Positions 48,775 through 58,423 of a stretch of DNA of 64,000 nucleotides are shown in pieces. Where the stretch lies: the NCBI RefSeq assembly GCF_039540065.1, contig NZ_CP154278.1, positions 868,001-932,000 on the forward strand, written 5' to 3'. The stretch comes from Wolbachia endosymbiont of Encarsia formosa (lineage in GTDB: Bacteria > Pseudomonadota > Alphaproteobacteria > Rickettsiales > Anaplasmataceae). A program made the translations under genes and the position numbers. The notes below the pieces were generated by a model that made no database searches, had not been told where the DNA came from, and worked only from the letters and a program-made list of their open reading frames with translations. How positions within the stretch are numbered: position 1 is the first letter of the stretch; each line of letters begins with the position of its first letter.

Positions 48775-49068
48775 TTGGGGGAACTTCTGTTACCCGGCGT
48801 TCCCTAAACCGTGCTTATAGCAATGAAGTTATAGTGCCTAAATTAAGCAGCTAATGCAACATTGTCTTCAGCAGCAAAGTTATCGTTTGCATCTAAATTG
48901 TGAACTCTTAGCGGTGGTATCTAACCGAGCAAAGGTACCATCTTTACTATGCATGTCGATCCTTATTCGCCCCCGTATCAAAAATATGGTGGAGGCGCCG
49001 AGTACTGCCCTCGGGTCCAATACACCTATTACAAGGTAATTTTATTGCCATAGTGTATAAAAAATACA
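48775..49068 (-). ncRNA. ssrA: tmRNA, permuted two-piece form
   Basis: The tag reading frame at 48843-48890 encodes ANDNFAAEDNVALAA and a TAA stop. The gene is permuted, as in other Alphaproteobacteria. Read on the minus strand, the acceptor piece comes first and ends with encoded CCA (48987-48989); its 3' stem CGCCTCC (48991-48997) pairs with GGGGGCG at the start of the coding piece (48968-48974), seven pairs with one G-U. A 12-base spacer between them would be removed. A T-arm-like stem CCGAG/CTCGG precedes the acceptor stem. tmRNA rescues stalled ribosomes and tags their products. End positions are approximate. Confidence 0.92.
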
Positions 49069-49075
49069 CATGTTT

Positions 49076-49104
49076 ATTATACAGTAGTATTGAATAAATG
49101 TCAA
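49076..49104 (-). promoter_or_regulatory. Consensus sigma-70 promoter of the tmRNA gene
   Basis: On the minus strand: TTGACA (49104-49099), a 17-base spacer, and TATAAT (49081-49076). Both boxes match consensus exactly and the spacing is optimal. Transcription should start near 49069, just before the tmRNA. Such a strong promoter fits a highly expressed stable RNA. Confidence 0.85.
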
Positions 49105-49441
49105 GTTATTGAACTCCAAATTGATTGGCAACTAAAAAACTAATATAAAAATTACTTCGCCTATTTATCTAATCTTAGTATAATCACAGTAGAGGTATTT
49201 TTAGAGCTCAAAATCTATCTTCGTCTGCAGACTTTTCTATTAAATAATCAAACTAAGTAAAAATGTAGCGTATCTTCTTCAGCGCAAATATGTGCACACA
49301 TATGCTTAATCTCTGTCGTATGTGCGTTGCATTTTTTCTGTTCTTTATTAATAAATATGGGAAATTTTATGCCTAATTCTTAACACAAATTGCTCTAGTT
49401 GAAAGAAGTGACATTAGACTTGTGGTAATTGAACGGGAAGC
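49105..49441. other. Gene-free stretch between tmRNA promoter and obg
   Basis: No ORF or RNA gene that I can support. The DNA is AT-rich, with no WPE arm and no clear hairpin. Confidence 0.5.
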
Positions 49442-50455
49442 TCATGCCTTAAAAGGATCATACACATCAATTTCTTTAGTTTTCACTTTCTCGTTTAATA
49501 ATCTCAGAATGGGCTGTAAATCATCGTTGACTGATAAGCACAGTACTTCTCTATCAAGATAATTGGCTAAATGATTCTTCTTCTCAAGAATCTCTGCTTC
49601 CTCTAATAAGTCACATTTGTTTAACACGACAGTTTCTTCCTTCTTAATAAGGTCGCTATTGTAAAGCTTCAGTTCATTATGTGTACAATTATAAGATGAA
49701 ATAATGTCATCATGAGTTACATCAATTAAATGCAGTAAAATTTTGCATCTTTCTATGTGCTTTAAAAATTTGTGCCCGAGCCCAATTCCAAGATGAGCAT
49801 CAGCGATTATTCCCGGAATATCTGCTATAACAATTTCGCTATAATCCACTTTTGCTACACCTAAATGTGGTATTATAGTAGTAAATTCATAATCGCCTAC
49901 TTTCGTATAAGAATTCGAGCAGCGGGTTAAAAATTTAGATTTACCTACATTTGGCATACCAATAATGCCAACATCAGATAAAACTTTTAGCTTCAATATT
50001 ATATTTCTTTCTTCACCGTGCTGACCATGGGTAAAATGTCTTGGTGCCCTATTAGTAGCAGATTTAAAGTTAGTATTTCCAAGCCCACCTTTTCCACCTT
50101 TCACTACTTGAAATTCCATGTCAGGTTTATCAAGATCTACTATTATTTCCTCACTTTCTTCATCGATTATTTGTGTACCAACTGGAACTTTAAGTATAAT
50201 ATCTTTTCCTGCTGTGCCAGATTTATCTCTACTCGTACCACTTTTTCCACTACTCGCTTTAATATGTCTTCGACAACGAAAATTAAGCAAAGTGTTGAGA
50301 TTTGCATCACTGATGAAAATTATGTCTCCTCCCCTGCCCCCATTACCACCGTTTGGGCCACCAAATTCAACGAATTTTTCTCGACGAAAACTAGCGCAGC
50401 CATCGCCACCATCACCTGCTTTTAAATATAATTTAACTTCATCTATGAAATCCAT
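49442..50455 (-). CDS. obg: Ribosome assembly GTPase Obg
   Basis: A 337-residue GTPase. The glycine-rich Obg domain is at the N-terminus ([20 protein letters not shown], then [14 protein letters not shown]). The G domain has GMPNVGKSK (G1), [15 protein letters not shown] (G3) and LNKCDLLEE (G4). Obg helps make the large ribosomal subunit and is essential. It overlaps the end of eno by 13 bases, so the two are co-transcribed. In many bacteria obg follows rplU and rpmA; here it follows eno. Confidence 0.95.
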   Translation of the reverse strand: MDFIDEVKLYLKAGDGGDGCASFRREKFVEFGGPNGGNGGRGGDIIFISDANLNTLLNFRCRRHIKASSGKSGTSRDKSGTAGKDIILKVPVGTQIIDEESEEIIVDLDKPDMEFQVVKGGKGGLGNTNFKSATNRAPRHFTHGQHGEERNIILKLKVLSDVGIIGMPNVGKSKFLTRCSNSYTKVGDYEFTTIIPHLGVAKVDYSEIVIADIPGIIADAHLGIGLGHKFLKHIERCKILLHLIDVTHDDIISSYNCTHNELKLYNSDLIKKEETVVLNKCDLLEEAEILEKKNHLANYLDREVLCLSVNDDLQPILRLLNEKVKTKEIDVYDPFKA

Positions 50456-51717
50456 GCCAACCCACGATAATATTTAGCATTTTCTCCTAATGAACTTTCT
50501 ATTCTCATCAATTCATTATACTTTGCAAGCCTATCAGAACGCGACAGCGAGCCAGTCTTTATTTGCCCACAATTCGACGCAACTGATATGTGGGATATCG
50601 TTGTGTCTTCTGTTTCACCTGAGCGATGTGAAATAATAGCCCTGTAGCCATTTAATTTTGCCATTTCAATAGCAGCAAAAGTTTCCGTAAGTGTTCCTAT
50701 CTGGTTTGGCTTGATTAGTACAGCATTTGCCATTTTCTCCTCTATTCCTTTACTTATTAGTTTACAATTTGTAACAAATAAATCATCTCCAACCAATTGA
50801 ACTTTATTACCAAGTTTTACAGTAAGTAATTTCCAACCTTCATAGTCGTCTTCATTCATTGCATCTTCTATAGAAATTATTGGATATTTGCCTACAAGGT
50901 CAAAATAATACTGAACCAATTCCTCTGAAGTGAGTTCTCTGTTTTCAAATTTATAAACTCCATCTTCATAAAAAGTAGATGCAGCAACATCAAGACCAAG
51001 TGCAAAGTGATTTTGCATTGAATAACCAGCAGATTCCACAGCCTGAATTATCAGATTAAGAGCTTCTTCAGTGCTTCCAATGTTTGGTGCAAAACCACCT
51101 TCATCTCCTACATTTGTACTATAACCTTTTTTCTTAAGAATACTGCGCAAGTTATGAAATACCTCTGCAGATATTCTTATTGCTTCACTGAAAGTTTCAG
51201 CACCAACAGGAAGAATCATAAATTCTTGAAAATCGAGTTTATTATCCGCATGTACTCCACCATTAATGACGTTAATTAGCGGAACTGGCATCTGCTTCTC
51301 CCCTACGCCCAAATATTTATATAACGGTGTTTTGAAACTGTTTGCTGCTGCTTTTGCAACAGCAAGAGACACACCCAAAGTTGCATTTGCTCCAAGTTTA
51401 GATTTATTTTTTGTTCCATCTAGTTCAATTAAAACTTTATCAATTGCACTCTGGTTTGCTGCATCCATGCCAATTATTTTATTTGCTATCACTTCACTCA
51501 CAGATTGAACAGCTTTCAGCACTCCTTTACCACAATACCTTTTTTCATCTTGATCTCTCAGCTCCAATGATTCTAGTTTACCGGTCGAAGCCCCAGAAGG
51601 GACAGCGGCTCTACCTGTTGCTCCATCACATAGTTCTATTTCTACCTCAATTGTTGGGTAACCCCTGCTATCTAAAATTTCTCTTGCAAATACACTGCTG
51701 ATCGTCTTTTTCATCAT
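50443..51717 (-). CDS. eno: Enolase
   Basis: A 424-residue enolase. It has [34 protein letters not shown], the metal-site region [15 protein letters not shown] and [10 protein letters not shown], and the catalytic loop [13 protein letters not shown] and [14 protein letters not shown]. It interconverts 2-phosphoglycerate and phosphoenolpyruvate. Wolbachia keeps the lower glycolytic steps, probably for gluconeogenesis from host amino acids. Two adjacent ATG codons (51717 and 51714) are possible starts. Length is normal. Confidence 0.96.
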   Translation of the reverse strand: MMKKTISSVFAREILDSRGYPTIEVEIELCDGATGRAAVPSGASTGKLESLELRDQDEKRYCGKGVLKAVQSVSEVIANKIIGMDAANQSAIDKVLIELDGTKNKSKLGANATLGVSLAVAKAAANSFKTPLYKYLGVGEKQMPVPLINVINGGVHADNKLDFQEFMILPVGAETFSEAIRISAEVFHNLRSILKKKGYSTNVGDEGGFAPNIGSTEEALNLIIQAVESAGYSMQNHFALGLDVAASTFYEDGVYKFENRELTSEELVQYYFDLVGKYPIISIEDAMNEDDYEGWKLLTVKLGNKVQLVGDDLFVTNCKLISKGIEEKMANAVLIKPNQIGTLTETFAAIEMAKLNGYRAIISHRSGETEDTTISHISVASNCGQIKTGSLSRSDRLAKYNELMRIESSLGENAKYYRGLAWIS

Positions 51718-51838
51718 GCTAAACCTCCACTAGATTCACAATTGTGTTCACGTTCGGGAAATGTCACCCCAGCGCTGTAACATTTCAGTGTACGAACATT
51801 GTAACCTACAGATAAACAGATAATTTGAGTAGCAGATG

Positions 51839-52016
51839 GTGTCATTCCAGTGCTTGACACTGGAATCCAGTTTTTATTATACAGCCACTTATTTAAAGTT
51901 AAGTCTTCTGGATCCCAGTGTCTGGGCACTGGGATGACACCATTCTTAATGGAAGCTATCCCCATATCGCAATGTCTGTACAGTTGTTTGCCTAGACAAT
52001 GGGATCCAGTTTTACT
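51839..52016. repeat. Cluster of WPE-type palindromes upstream of eno
   Basis: A palindrome at 51839-51940 has arms including GTGTCATTCCAGTGC and GCACTGGGATGACAC, with AATCCAG/CTGGATC inside. A further degenerate arm runs to about 52016 (TTTGCCTAGACAATGGGATC). The overlapping 109-residue ORF here is made entirely of repeat and is not a gene. Confidence 0.8.
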
Positions 52017-52052
52017 ACACAATTTTATCATATAAATCACCAATGCTTAAGT

Positions 52053-53051
52053 TTATTTTACTAGCAGCAGCTTTGCAGTTTCTTTCGCTAGTTTAGCTAT
52101 ATTACTACCAGCACCAATAAATAATACTACATCTCCTGAACTTGTCGAATTACTAATAAAATGTGAAATGAGTAAAGCATCATTCATAATCTTCACATCA
52201 TTAAACCCATTACTGATCAAGGCTTTTTGTATATCATCAATTCCACAGCCAGGAATAGGCTTATCTTCTGGAGGATGGACAGGAGTGAGAATTACATAAT
52301 CAAACATCATGAAAATTCGTACGAACTCATCAAAAAAATTACGAACACGAGCAAAACGAAGCGGCTCGATAATTCCTGTTACCTTTCCTTTAGTGGTCAA
52401 ACGTGCTGCTGCCAGGGTTGCTTGTATTTCATTTGGATGATGAGCATAGTCCTCAATTAACTTAACACCTTTAATATCGGCAATTAAAGAAAATCTCCTT
52501 GCTACTCCTTTAAATTCCAAAAGACCTTTTTTAATCTCTTCATCACTAATTCCAAGTTTCACTGCAACTGATATTGCAGCCAGGGCGTTGCTAACTTTAT
52601 GCATTCCTATTGCATTTGATAGCACTACATTCTTTATAATTCTGGTACAAGGTTGAATATCTTCTTTTTGTCTTTCGAGAGCTAGTTCTTTTAATCGAAA
52701 CACCATATGTACATTATCATCATCAATTTCAATACGCTGAACTAATTTTCTAATTATATTAAATTTAGTCTCCCAATCTACCTCTGATAAATCACACTTT
52801 TCCTTCGTTATATGCCCTCTTAACATCTTCACTTCTTCCCATACTACCCCTTCTAGTATATCTGCGCGTATTGATTTGCTGTTACATTCACCAAAACGTT
52901 TTCCAGGACAACGATAGTAACTTCTTCCTCCCTTAGCATTACTCATTCCATAATAAACGGATTTGCAACACTGACATATCACTAACCCTTGTAATAAGTA
53001 TTTTCTTCCACTTTGTTGCATTTTTTCTATTTGTAGCTTTTCTTTTTCCAC
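52053..53051 (-). CDS. Chimera: serine recombinase C-terminal part joined to MurC C-terminal domain
   Basis: A single open frame of 332 residues made of two unrelated parts. Residues 1 to about 135 are the end of a large serine recombinase: the zinc ribbon [12 protein letters not shown] with a later YYRC and C, and a coiled-coil region with [20 protein letters not shown]. From about residue 140 ([20 protein letters not shown]) the text is MurC, UDP-N-acetylmuramate-alanine ligase, through the end ([36 protein letters not shown]). The N-terminal and ATP-binding parts of MurC are absent, so this product cannot ligate alanine. Either an intact murC exists elsewhere or the pathway is hit. Its start lies inside the SURF1 gene end. 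Confidence 0.8.
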   Translation of the reverse strand: MEKEKLQIEKMQQSGRKYLLQGLVICQCCKSVYYGMSNAKGGRSYYRCPGKRFGECNSKSIRADILEGVVWEEVKMLRGHITKEKCDLSEVDWETKFNIIRKLVQRIEIDDDNVHMVFRLKELALERQKEDIQPCTRIIKNVVLSNAIGMHKVSNALAAISVAVKLGISDEEIKKGLLEFKGVARRFSLIADIKGVKLIEDYAHHPNEIQATLAAARLTTKGKVTGIIEPLRFARVRNFFDEFVRIFMMFDYVILTPVHPPEDKPIPGCGIDDIQKALISNGFNDVKIMNDALLISHFISNSTSSGDVVLFIGAGSNIAKLAKETAKLLLVK

Positions 53052-53671
53052 ACTATATCTCTACGACTTATATATATTTGCCTATAGTAAAATACGCACA
53101 TAATGAGCCAAATCAAGGAAAGTGCAAACCAAGTAATTGCGTATTCAAGATGCTTTATTGGCTGTATAGTCAATTTGCCACCAAAATTATCTTGCCACAA
53201 TATACATTTCTCTAGCTTAATACCTAGTTCATTGGAGATCTCTTCTGTACTTAGGGTAAACCATGTATTTGAAGCAATATCATTTTTGATAAACCAATTT
53301 TTGCTACCATCACAATACAAAACGCCATCAGCAGCTACTTTTTCAATTTTTGCTTTTTCTTCTTTTTTTTCTCTGACTATTCCTTTATTTATTAACATGT
53401 AATGTCCATTGATAAGCAACATAGGAGACAGCACATGATAGCCACGTTGACCTGCGAAAACATATAGTTCTATATCACTTAAAATTCCGTCGATTTTAAC
53501 GTTTCTGTAGTTAAACTTTGAAAGATTATCACTAGGCAGTAGATGAATAACTGGAAGATCCATATTTTTGATAATATTATTCTTCCAGCTCAATCTAAAT
53601 AACTGCCATAACCCGAGTGAAAAAAGAAGTAAAAAAGGTATAATGAAAATAAATACTGTTTTTCTTAACAC
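53027..53671 (-). CDS. SURF1 family protein
   Basis: A 214-residue protein with two membrane helices, one at each end, the layout of SURF1. Signature text is [15 protein letters not shown] near the N-terminus and [20 protein letters not shown] near the C-terminus. SURF1 helps insert haem a into cytochrome oxidase. The C-terminus ([11 protein letters not shown]) overlaps the recombinase-MurC chimera by 25 bases, and bacterioferritin ends one base upstream on the same strand. Confidence 0.9.
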   Translation of the reverse strand: MLRKTVFIFIIPFLLLFSLGLWQLFRLSWKNNIIKNMDLPVIHLLPSDNLSKFNYRNVKIDGILSDIELYVFAGQRGYHVLSPMLLINGHYMLINKGIVREKKEEKAKIEKVAADGVLYCDGSKNWFIKNDIASNTWFTLSTEEISNELGIKLEKCILWQDNFGGKLTIQPIKHLEYAITWFALSLIWLIMCVFYYRQIYISRRDIVWKKKSYK

Positions 53672-53672
53672 T

Positions 53673-54149
53673 CTATATTTGTGTTCTCAAGTAATTTTCA
53701 ATACCCATAAGCTCAATAAGGTCAATCTGTTCTTTGATCCAATGTAAGTGCTCTTCCTCATTTTTCAGTAGTCCTTCTAATAACATTACACTCACGAAAT
53801 CCTTTTCTTTTTCAGCAACGGAAATTGCCTCTTTGATGCCCTTGATACCTTCTTCTTCTAAGTTAGAATTATCTTCTAAGATTTTCTGCATTGTATCTTT
53901 TGTGAACTTTCCTTCATACTTTGAGATTTTATTTGTATCTTGAAAATTTGGCATGCCCTTAAGCAGTAAAATTCTTTCTGCCAGCCTATTTGTATGCTCA
54001 AGTTCTTCATTAAGCTCCTTTCTCATCTTTTCTGCAAGTTTATTGATTCCGCTATTTTTAAGAATAGCAGAATGCAAAAGATACTGGCGTACAGAAGTCA
54101 GCTCATTTGTAAGTAATTTATTTAAATGTTCTACTATTTCTTTATTCAT
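53673..54149 (-). CDS. bfr: Bacterioferritin
   Basis: A 158-residue ferritin-like four-helix protein. Iron ligands are in NELTSVRQYLLHSAIL, RKELNEELEHTNRLAERIL and KNEEEHLHWIKEQIDLIELM. It stores iron and detoxifies it; haem-binding Met in the usual position is not obvious from the text. Iron handling matters in Wolbachia-host interaction. The stop is directly followed by the SURF1 gene, so they form one unit. Confidence 0.93.
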   Translation of the reverse strand: MNKEIVEHLNKLLTNELTSVRQYLLHSAILKNSGINKLAEKMRKELNEELEHTNRLAERILLLKGMPNFQDTNKISKYEGKFTKDTMQKILEDNSNLEEEGIKGIKEAISVAEKEKDFVSVMLLEGLLKNEEEHLHWIKEQIDLIELMGIENYLRTQI

Positions 54150-54202
54150 AACCTTTCTTTATCTAATATACCAATGTAATCTACATAATAATCAAGGTCA
54201 CA

Positions 54203-54682
54203 TCAATTTATTTTTCTCACAACAATCGTATCAAATAGCACATCATGAAATGCCTGTTTCCTCTGAGAGAAGCAAGCAACTAAATACCAACTGAAGGTAA
54301 GCATAACTATAATCACTTCTAGTGTATTTAAAACATCTACTAACGTATGAAAAAGTTTGATAAAGTTGATAATTAAATTATTTAGCATAGGAAGAAAAAA
54401 CTGAGAGATAGTGCGATCAAATGCTAAGATCAAACCTATTTTAGAACTATCTAAAGTGATAGTATATATATTCATTAACTGTTGACCAGGAGTTGCTTGA
54501 GCTGTTGAAGATATAAAATATGTAAAGTAACCACAATTTATACACATGTATGACAGGTGTAAAATTAATGGAAAATCCCCTAATGACAACACAATTAGTA
54601 AGGTTGGAATTAATAAAATTGCTACATCTATTAAATATGCGCAAAAGCGCCTGTGTACACTAGCGATCTCTGTCATTACCAC
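54203..54682 (-). CDS. RDD family membrane protein
   Basis: A 159-residue protein with three hydrophobic segments. The first segment carries RRFCAYLIDVAILLIPTLLI (R and D as in the RDD motif), and TPGQQLMNIYTI follows, typical of the family. Some RDD proteins are sodium/proton antiporters; most are unassigned. The start lies inside the end of the HAD gene. It is intact. Confidence 0.85.
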   Translation of the reverse strand: MVMTEIASVHRRFCAYLIDVAILLIPTLLIVLSLGDFPLILHLSYMCINCGYFTYFISSTAQATPGQQLMNIYTITLDSSKIGLILAFDRTISQFFLPMLNNLIINFIKLFHTLVDVLNTLEVIIVMLTFSWYLVACFSQRKQAFHDVLFDTIVVRKIN

Positions 54683-55317
54683 CTATCTTTCAAATACTTT
54701 ACTATGAATTCTGTAAGTTTATTAAAATGTTGAAAATATAACAAATCTTCATAACCGCTTATTGATTGGCCGTATATAATAGGTAAGCAATTGGCATTTT
54801 GTGCACATAGAATGTCTGTGATGCTATCACCAACAAAAAACACATTTTCTCTATTTACAGGTAGCGTACTCTCCTCTAGTGCAAATAGCAGTGGAGTTGC
54901 AGATGGCTTATCTTCTGCAGTATCACATGAGCCAACTATTCTTTCAAAGTAAGAATCTAGTTTAAAGTAGGCAACTTCTTGACGTAAATTAGTATTTTTC
55001 TTATTGCTAACTATCGCTAGGTAAATATTGTGGCTTTTCAGTGTCTGCAGCATTTTCTCTACTACTTCATTCAGAGTAATATTTTGTAACAATGCATTAT
55101 CTAGGTATTTTTGATATATCTGGTTCGCTTTTTTCCACTGATCACCAAACAAATTAACCATGTAGCTCTTTCTTGATTCATGAGAATTTCTATCAACAAC
55201 TTTACTGCCAGATCCCATCAAATCTAAAGTATGCTTAATGGCATTAGAAATATTATCTTGAGTATCAACTAAGGTGTTATCCCAATCGAATACTACCGCT
55301 AATCGGCTATTTTTCAT
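54676..55317 (-). CDS. HAD-family phosphatase (phosphoglycolate phosphatase-like)
   Basis: A 213-residue HAD hydrolase: motif I VVFDWDNTLVDT, motif II LAIVSNKKN, motif III Lys in the region after EDKPSATPLLFALEE, and motif IV FVGDSITDILCAQ. The helical cap is of the small type seen in phosphoglycolate phosphatase (Gph). Substrate cannot be told from sequence. It overlaps the RDD gene by seven bases, and both face away from the coiled-coil gene at 55443. Confidence 0.87.
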   Translation of the reverse strand: MKNSRLAVVFDWDNTLVDTQDNISNAIKHTLDLMGSGSKVVDRNSHESRKSYMVNLFGDQWKKANQIYQKYLDNALLQNITLNEVVEKMLQTLKSHNIYLAIVSNKKNTNLRQEVAYFKLDSYFERIVGSCDTAEDKPSATPLLFALEESTLPVNRENVFFVGDSITDILCAQNANCLPIIYGQSISGYEDLLYFQHFNKLTEFIVKYLKDRW

Positions 55318-55372
55318 TTTTATATTGTGACGTATTTTAAACTAATAAGTAAATAATATTTTGATGATAAAG

Positions 55373-55442
55373 CTTCTATGTTAATCATTTTTACATAGTA
55401 ACCTAATACACTGGTTATATTATATGCTTTCAGGTAGTAGGT
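55373..55442 (+). repeat. Duplicated upstream region, copy 1
   Basis: CTTCTATGTTAATCATTTTT and the sequence to the ATG are closely similar to 56820-56891 upstream of the next paralog. Both end TAGTAGGTATG. It likely holds the promoter. Confidence 0.7.
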
Positions 55443-56525
55443 ATGGCACAGTTTAAAGACACACCAAGTGTTGAAAAGAAATTCAAAGACGTTTTTAAAC
55501 GTTCTCCAGGTGCTTTTCCAGAAGGTACATCATTAGAAGAGAAGGTTGATCATATAGCAAAAGAAACAAAGGCTCTGAAGTCTGCAAGAAGTCAAGAACT
55601 TGAAGGCAAGATGAAAAACGTTGCTGAATTAAGCAAAGAGCTTGAAAGACGAAAAAAACAGAATGATCAAGAAATAGATAAACTTAGACGATCAACACAA
55701 GAATTAAGAAAGGAATTTGTTATAAATAAAAGTAGTAAACCAGACAGCAATGATAAACCATTGCAAAAAACTAAGCAAATTTCTAAACAAAAAGACATAG
55801 GAGTTCAAGCTTCAATGACTACAAAGAGTAGTGAAGAGCTTAAGCAACCAGATAACAATGATAAACCATTACGGGAAACTAATCAGGTTTCTAAGCAGAA
55901 AGGCATGGGAGTGCAAAACTCAAAGAGTAGTGAAGAGCTTAAGCAAGATGATACACCACAACCACAAGAAAATCAGAAAGAAGAAGGCTTGCTTAGTCTC
56001 TTGGGGCGCTTTTTGAAAAAAATATTAGAAAAACTTTTTGGTGAGGATGAAAAGAATGTGGAAAATGCTCGTGATACAAAAGAAGCTGCTCAAAAAAGTA
56101 CATCGAATAACGGAATTCAGCAACAGAGTATAAGTCAAAGCTCTTTCATAAATGTAAATGGAAAAGAGTTCAATTTAGAACCAGGAAAAGCATTTAATTA
56201 TCAAGATAAAGCTCTCAATATTAAGATTACATACAATAGTTCTGAACAAGATACAACTTTTCCGAATGTTACTAATGCGATTAACTTAAATATTGATGGT
56301 AAGGAACATAATGTCCAACCTGGCGAGTCTTTCAATTATAAAGGTCCTGGCTTAGAAATTAGAGTGATGAATGGTAATCAACAAAGTAAAAATTTCGACA
56401 AAATTTTAAGTCAAGATCAAAGTATAAGTGAGGGTTTAAAGCAAGCAACAAAGCTTGATGATCCATCGGTAACGCCTGTCAATACTCCTGAAGTAGAAAA
56501 AACAAACACAGGTCGCGGAAGATAA
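55443..56525 (+). CDS. Coiled-coil repeat protein, tandem paralog 1
   Basis: A 360-residue protein with a helical N-terminal region (SLEEKVDHIAKETKALKSAR), two copies of a Lys-rich unit (NDKPLQKTKQISKQKDIGVQ and NDKPLRETNQVSKQKGMGVQ), an amphipathic helix LLSLLGRFLKKILEKLFGE, and two copies of a small beta unit (VNGKEFNLEPGKAFNY and IDGKEHNVQPGESFNY). I recognise no family. The helix is kept in the neighbouring paralog, so it is probably functional, perhaps in membrane binding. The composition and repeats suggest a surface or secreted host-interaction protein. A hairpin terminator follows. Confidence 0.7.
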   Translation: MAQFKDTPSVEKKFKDVFKRSPGAFPEGTSLEEKVDHIAKETKALKSARSQELEGKMKNVAELSKELERRKKQNDQEIDKLRRSTQELRKEFVINKSSKPDSNDKPLQKTKQISKQKDIGVQASMTTKSSEELKQPDNNDKPLRETNQVSKQKGMGVQNSKSSEELKQDDTPQPQENQKEEGLLSLLGRFLKKILEKLFGEDEKNVENARDTKEAAQKSTSNNGIQQQSISQSSFINVNGKEFNLEPGKAFNYQDKALNIKITYNSSEQDTTFPNVTNAINLNIDGKEHNVQPGESFNYKGPGLEIRVMNGNQQSKNFDKILSQDQSISEGLKQATKLDDPSVTPVNTPEVEKTNTGRGR

Positions 56526-56534
56526 TGCACATAG

Positions 56535-56585
56535 CCTGTATAATAGACTTGCATCACACAAGTTTATTATACAGGGGAATTTTTA
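56535..56585 (+). terminator. Terminator after paralog 1
   Basis: CCTGTATAATAGACTTG (56535-56551) and CAAGTTTATTATACAGG (56559-56575) form a 17-pair stem with one mismatch; a T run follows after a few bases. Confidence 0.8.
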
Positions 56586-56819
56586 GCTCTAGAATGAGGG
56601 TCGATTAATACGTCTGTAATAAAGAATTCAGCTTCTAATTTTCATAGCATGGACATATCTAGGTGACAATCAAACTACCTTCATCAGTATCGTTCCAATA
56701 TTCATAAGATACATTTATTCCTTCTTTTATATAGTAAACTGTTAATAATGATTAGAGTCACCTTATAACAAGAAAAAATTTAAAAATCCATAATCATAAG
56801 TGTCCACATAAAGGGTTGC
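56586..56819. other. Gene-free stretch between the tandem paralogs
   Basis: No ORF that I can support. It ends in the second copy of the duplicated upstream region (56820-56891). Confidence 0.5.
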
Positions 56820-56891
56820 TCCTTCTATGTTAATCATTTTTACATAATTATCTAGTATACTTATTTTAGTATAAGCTTTTATATAGTAGGT
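56820..56891 (+). repeat. Duplicated upstream region, copy 2
   Basis: CTTCTATGTTAATCATTTTT and flanking sequence match 55373-55442. The similarity runs to the ATG (TAGTAGGTATG in both). Confidence 0.7.
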
Positions 56892-58141
56892 ATGTTACAA
56901 CTTCAAGATATATCAAATATTGAGAAGAAATTTCAAGATGCTTTTGCGGGCACCTTGTCACTAGAAGATAAAGTGAAGAATATCAATGAGTTGCGCCAGG
57001 AACTTAAAGCTTACAAAAGGCAAGTAACTAAACAAAGTCTCGAGAAAAAGTTAAAAGATGTTTCTATAGCAGATAATTCTTCACTGGAAGATAAAATCAA
57101 GACTATTGCAAAATTAAATCGTAGTCTTAGAGATCGAATGAACCTTGCAGCTAAAAAAGTAGCTAAAGATTTTGAAAAGATCGTCGAATTGAATCGGGAA
57201 CTTAAACCAGAAAATTCTTCATTGGAAGATAAAGTAAAAATTATTGTTGAATTGCACCGAGAGCTTAAAGTTCAAAAAGGGCGTAAAGATGAAGTGAAGA
57301 TTATTAAAAAATTGATTCATAATCTTGAAGGTCGAATGGATCGTGCAGCCAAAAAAATAGCTGAAGATTTTGAAAAGATTGCTGGATTTAAACAGAAATT
57401 CGAAGGAAAAGACGTTTTTACAAGTAAAAAAGTTGCAGAGTTTGAAAGTAATAAAAAATCTCAAACTACATTAGAAGGCAAAATTTCTGATCAAAATAAA
57501 CAAGAAAAGATTTCTATTCAAACAGACAAAATTCGTGACTCAGTTAGCAAAATAGATACTCCTGGAAGAGCTATTTCAGAAAATAAAAACTTTGAACAAG
57601 AAAAGACCTCTGTGCAAAAAGACAAAATTCGTGACTCAGTTAGCGAAACAAATACTTCTGGAAGACCTGTTTCAGAAGATAGAAACTTTCAACAAGAAAA
57701 GATTTCTGTTCAAACAGATACAGTACAACCTTCAGTAAGCAAGGATCCTATAAAAGATAAACCGAGCAACAAAAAGCCTGAAATTTCATTAAAACAAGTC
57801 TCAGTGGATAGGAATACTACAGAAAAAAATCTAATAATAAAAAATCTCAGTTGAGTGAAAAGAAAAATATAGCTCAACCTAAAGAAAATCAAAAAGAAGA
57901 AGGCTTTTTGGTACGTTTTCTGAAGAAAATATTCAAAAAACTTTTTAGTGAAGATAAAAAGAGTGTAGAGGATAGAAAAGGCACTACTCAAAAAAGCACT
58001 TCAAACGATGAAGGGCAACAACAAAATAAGCTCCTTTCAAATCAAGACCAAAGCGCAAGTGAAGGTTTAAAGCAAATTGATAATCCATTGGTAACTCCTG
58101 TCACAAAAGTAGAAAAAACAAAGACAGACCATGAAAGATAA
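56892..58141 (+). pseudogene. Coiled-coil repeat protein, tandem paralog 2, frameshifted
   Basis: Two frames join: 56892-57854 (320 residues) and 57851-58141 (96 residues). The first is a coiled coil of repeats (SLEDKVKNINELRQELKAYK, then SLEDKIKTIAKLNRSLRDRM) and three copies of KIRDSVS-type units. The second, out of frame by one base, has the conserved end: NQKEEGFLVRFLKKIFKKLF and DQSASEGLKQ, matching paralog 1. The break lies in an A run near 57835. A single-base change or slippage would restore about 415 residues. It is a tandem duplicate with its own copy of the upstream region. Confidence 0.65.
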
Positions 58142-58423
58142 TTCGCCTTAGATTTCTTGCATAGTCTGGGGTCCAATTTGTCATCCTATGATATGATCCA
58201 ATCTAAAAATCTAGTCACGCGCTAACTTAAATTATTTATAAAATTTGTTTCGGTAAACCTAATTTGGATTAGCTATAGAAAGCAAAACAGACACAAATCA
58301 GGAAAATAATTAATAGAATTCCTGTTTTTATAATAAAAATAATTAATTTTAAAACATTTTATATTGATTTTATCATCAAATCTCATACAATATTAATATA
58401 TTAACTTTAATGGTGGTAAAGAA

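Noticed and set aside
51714-52043. 109-residue ORF upstream of eno
   Set aside because: It is translated from WPE-type repeats and shows no protein pattern.
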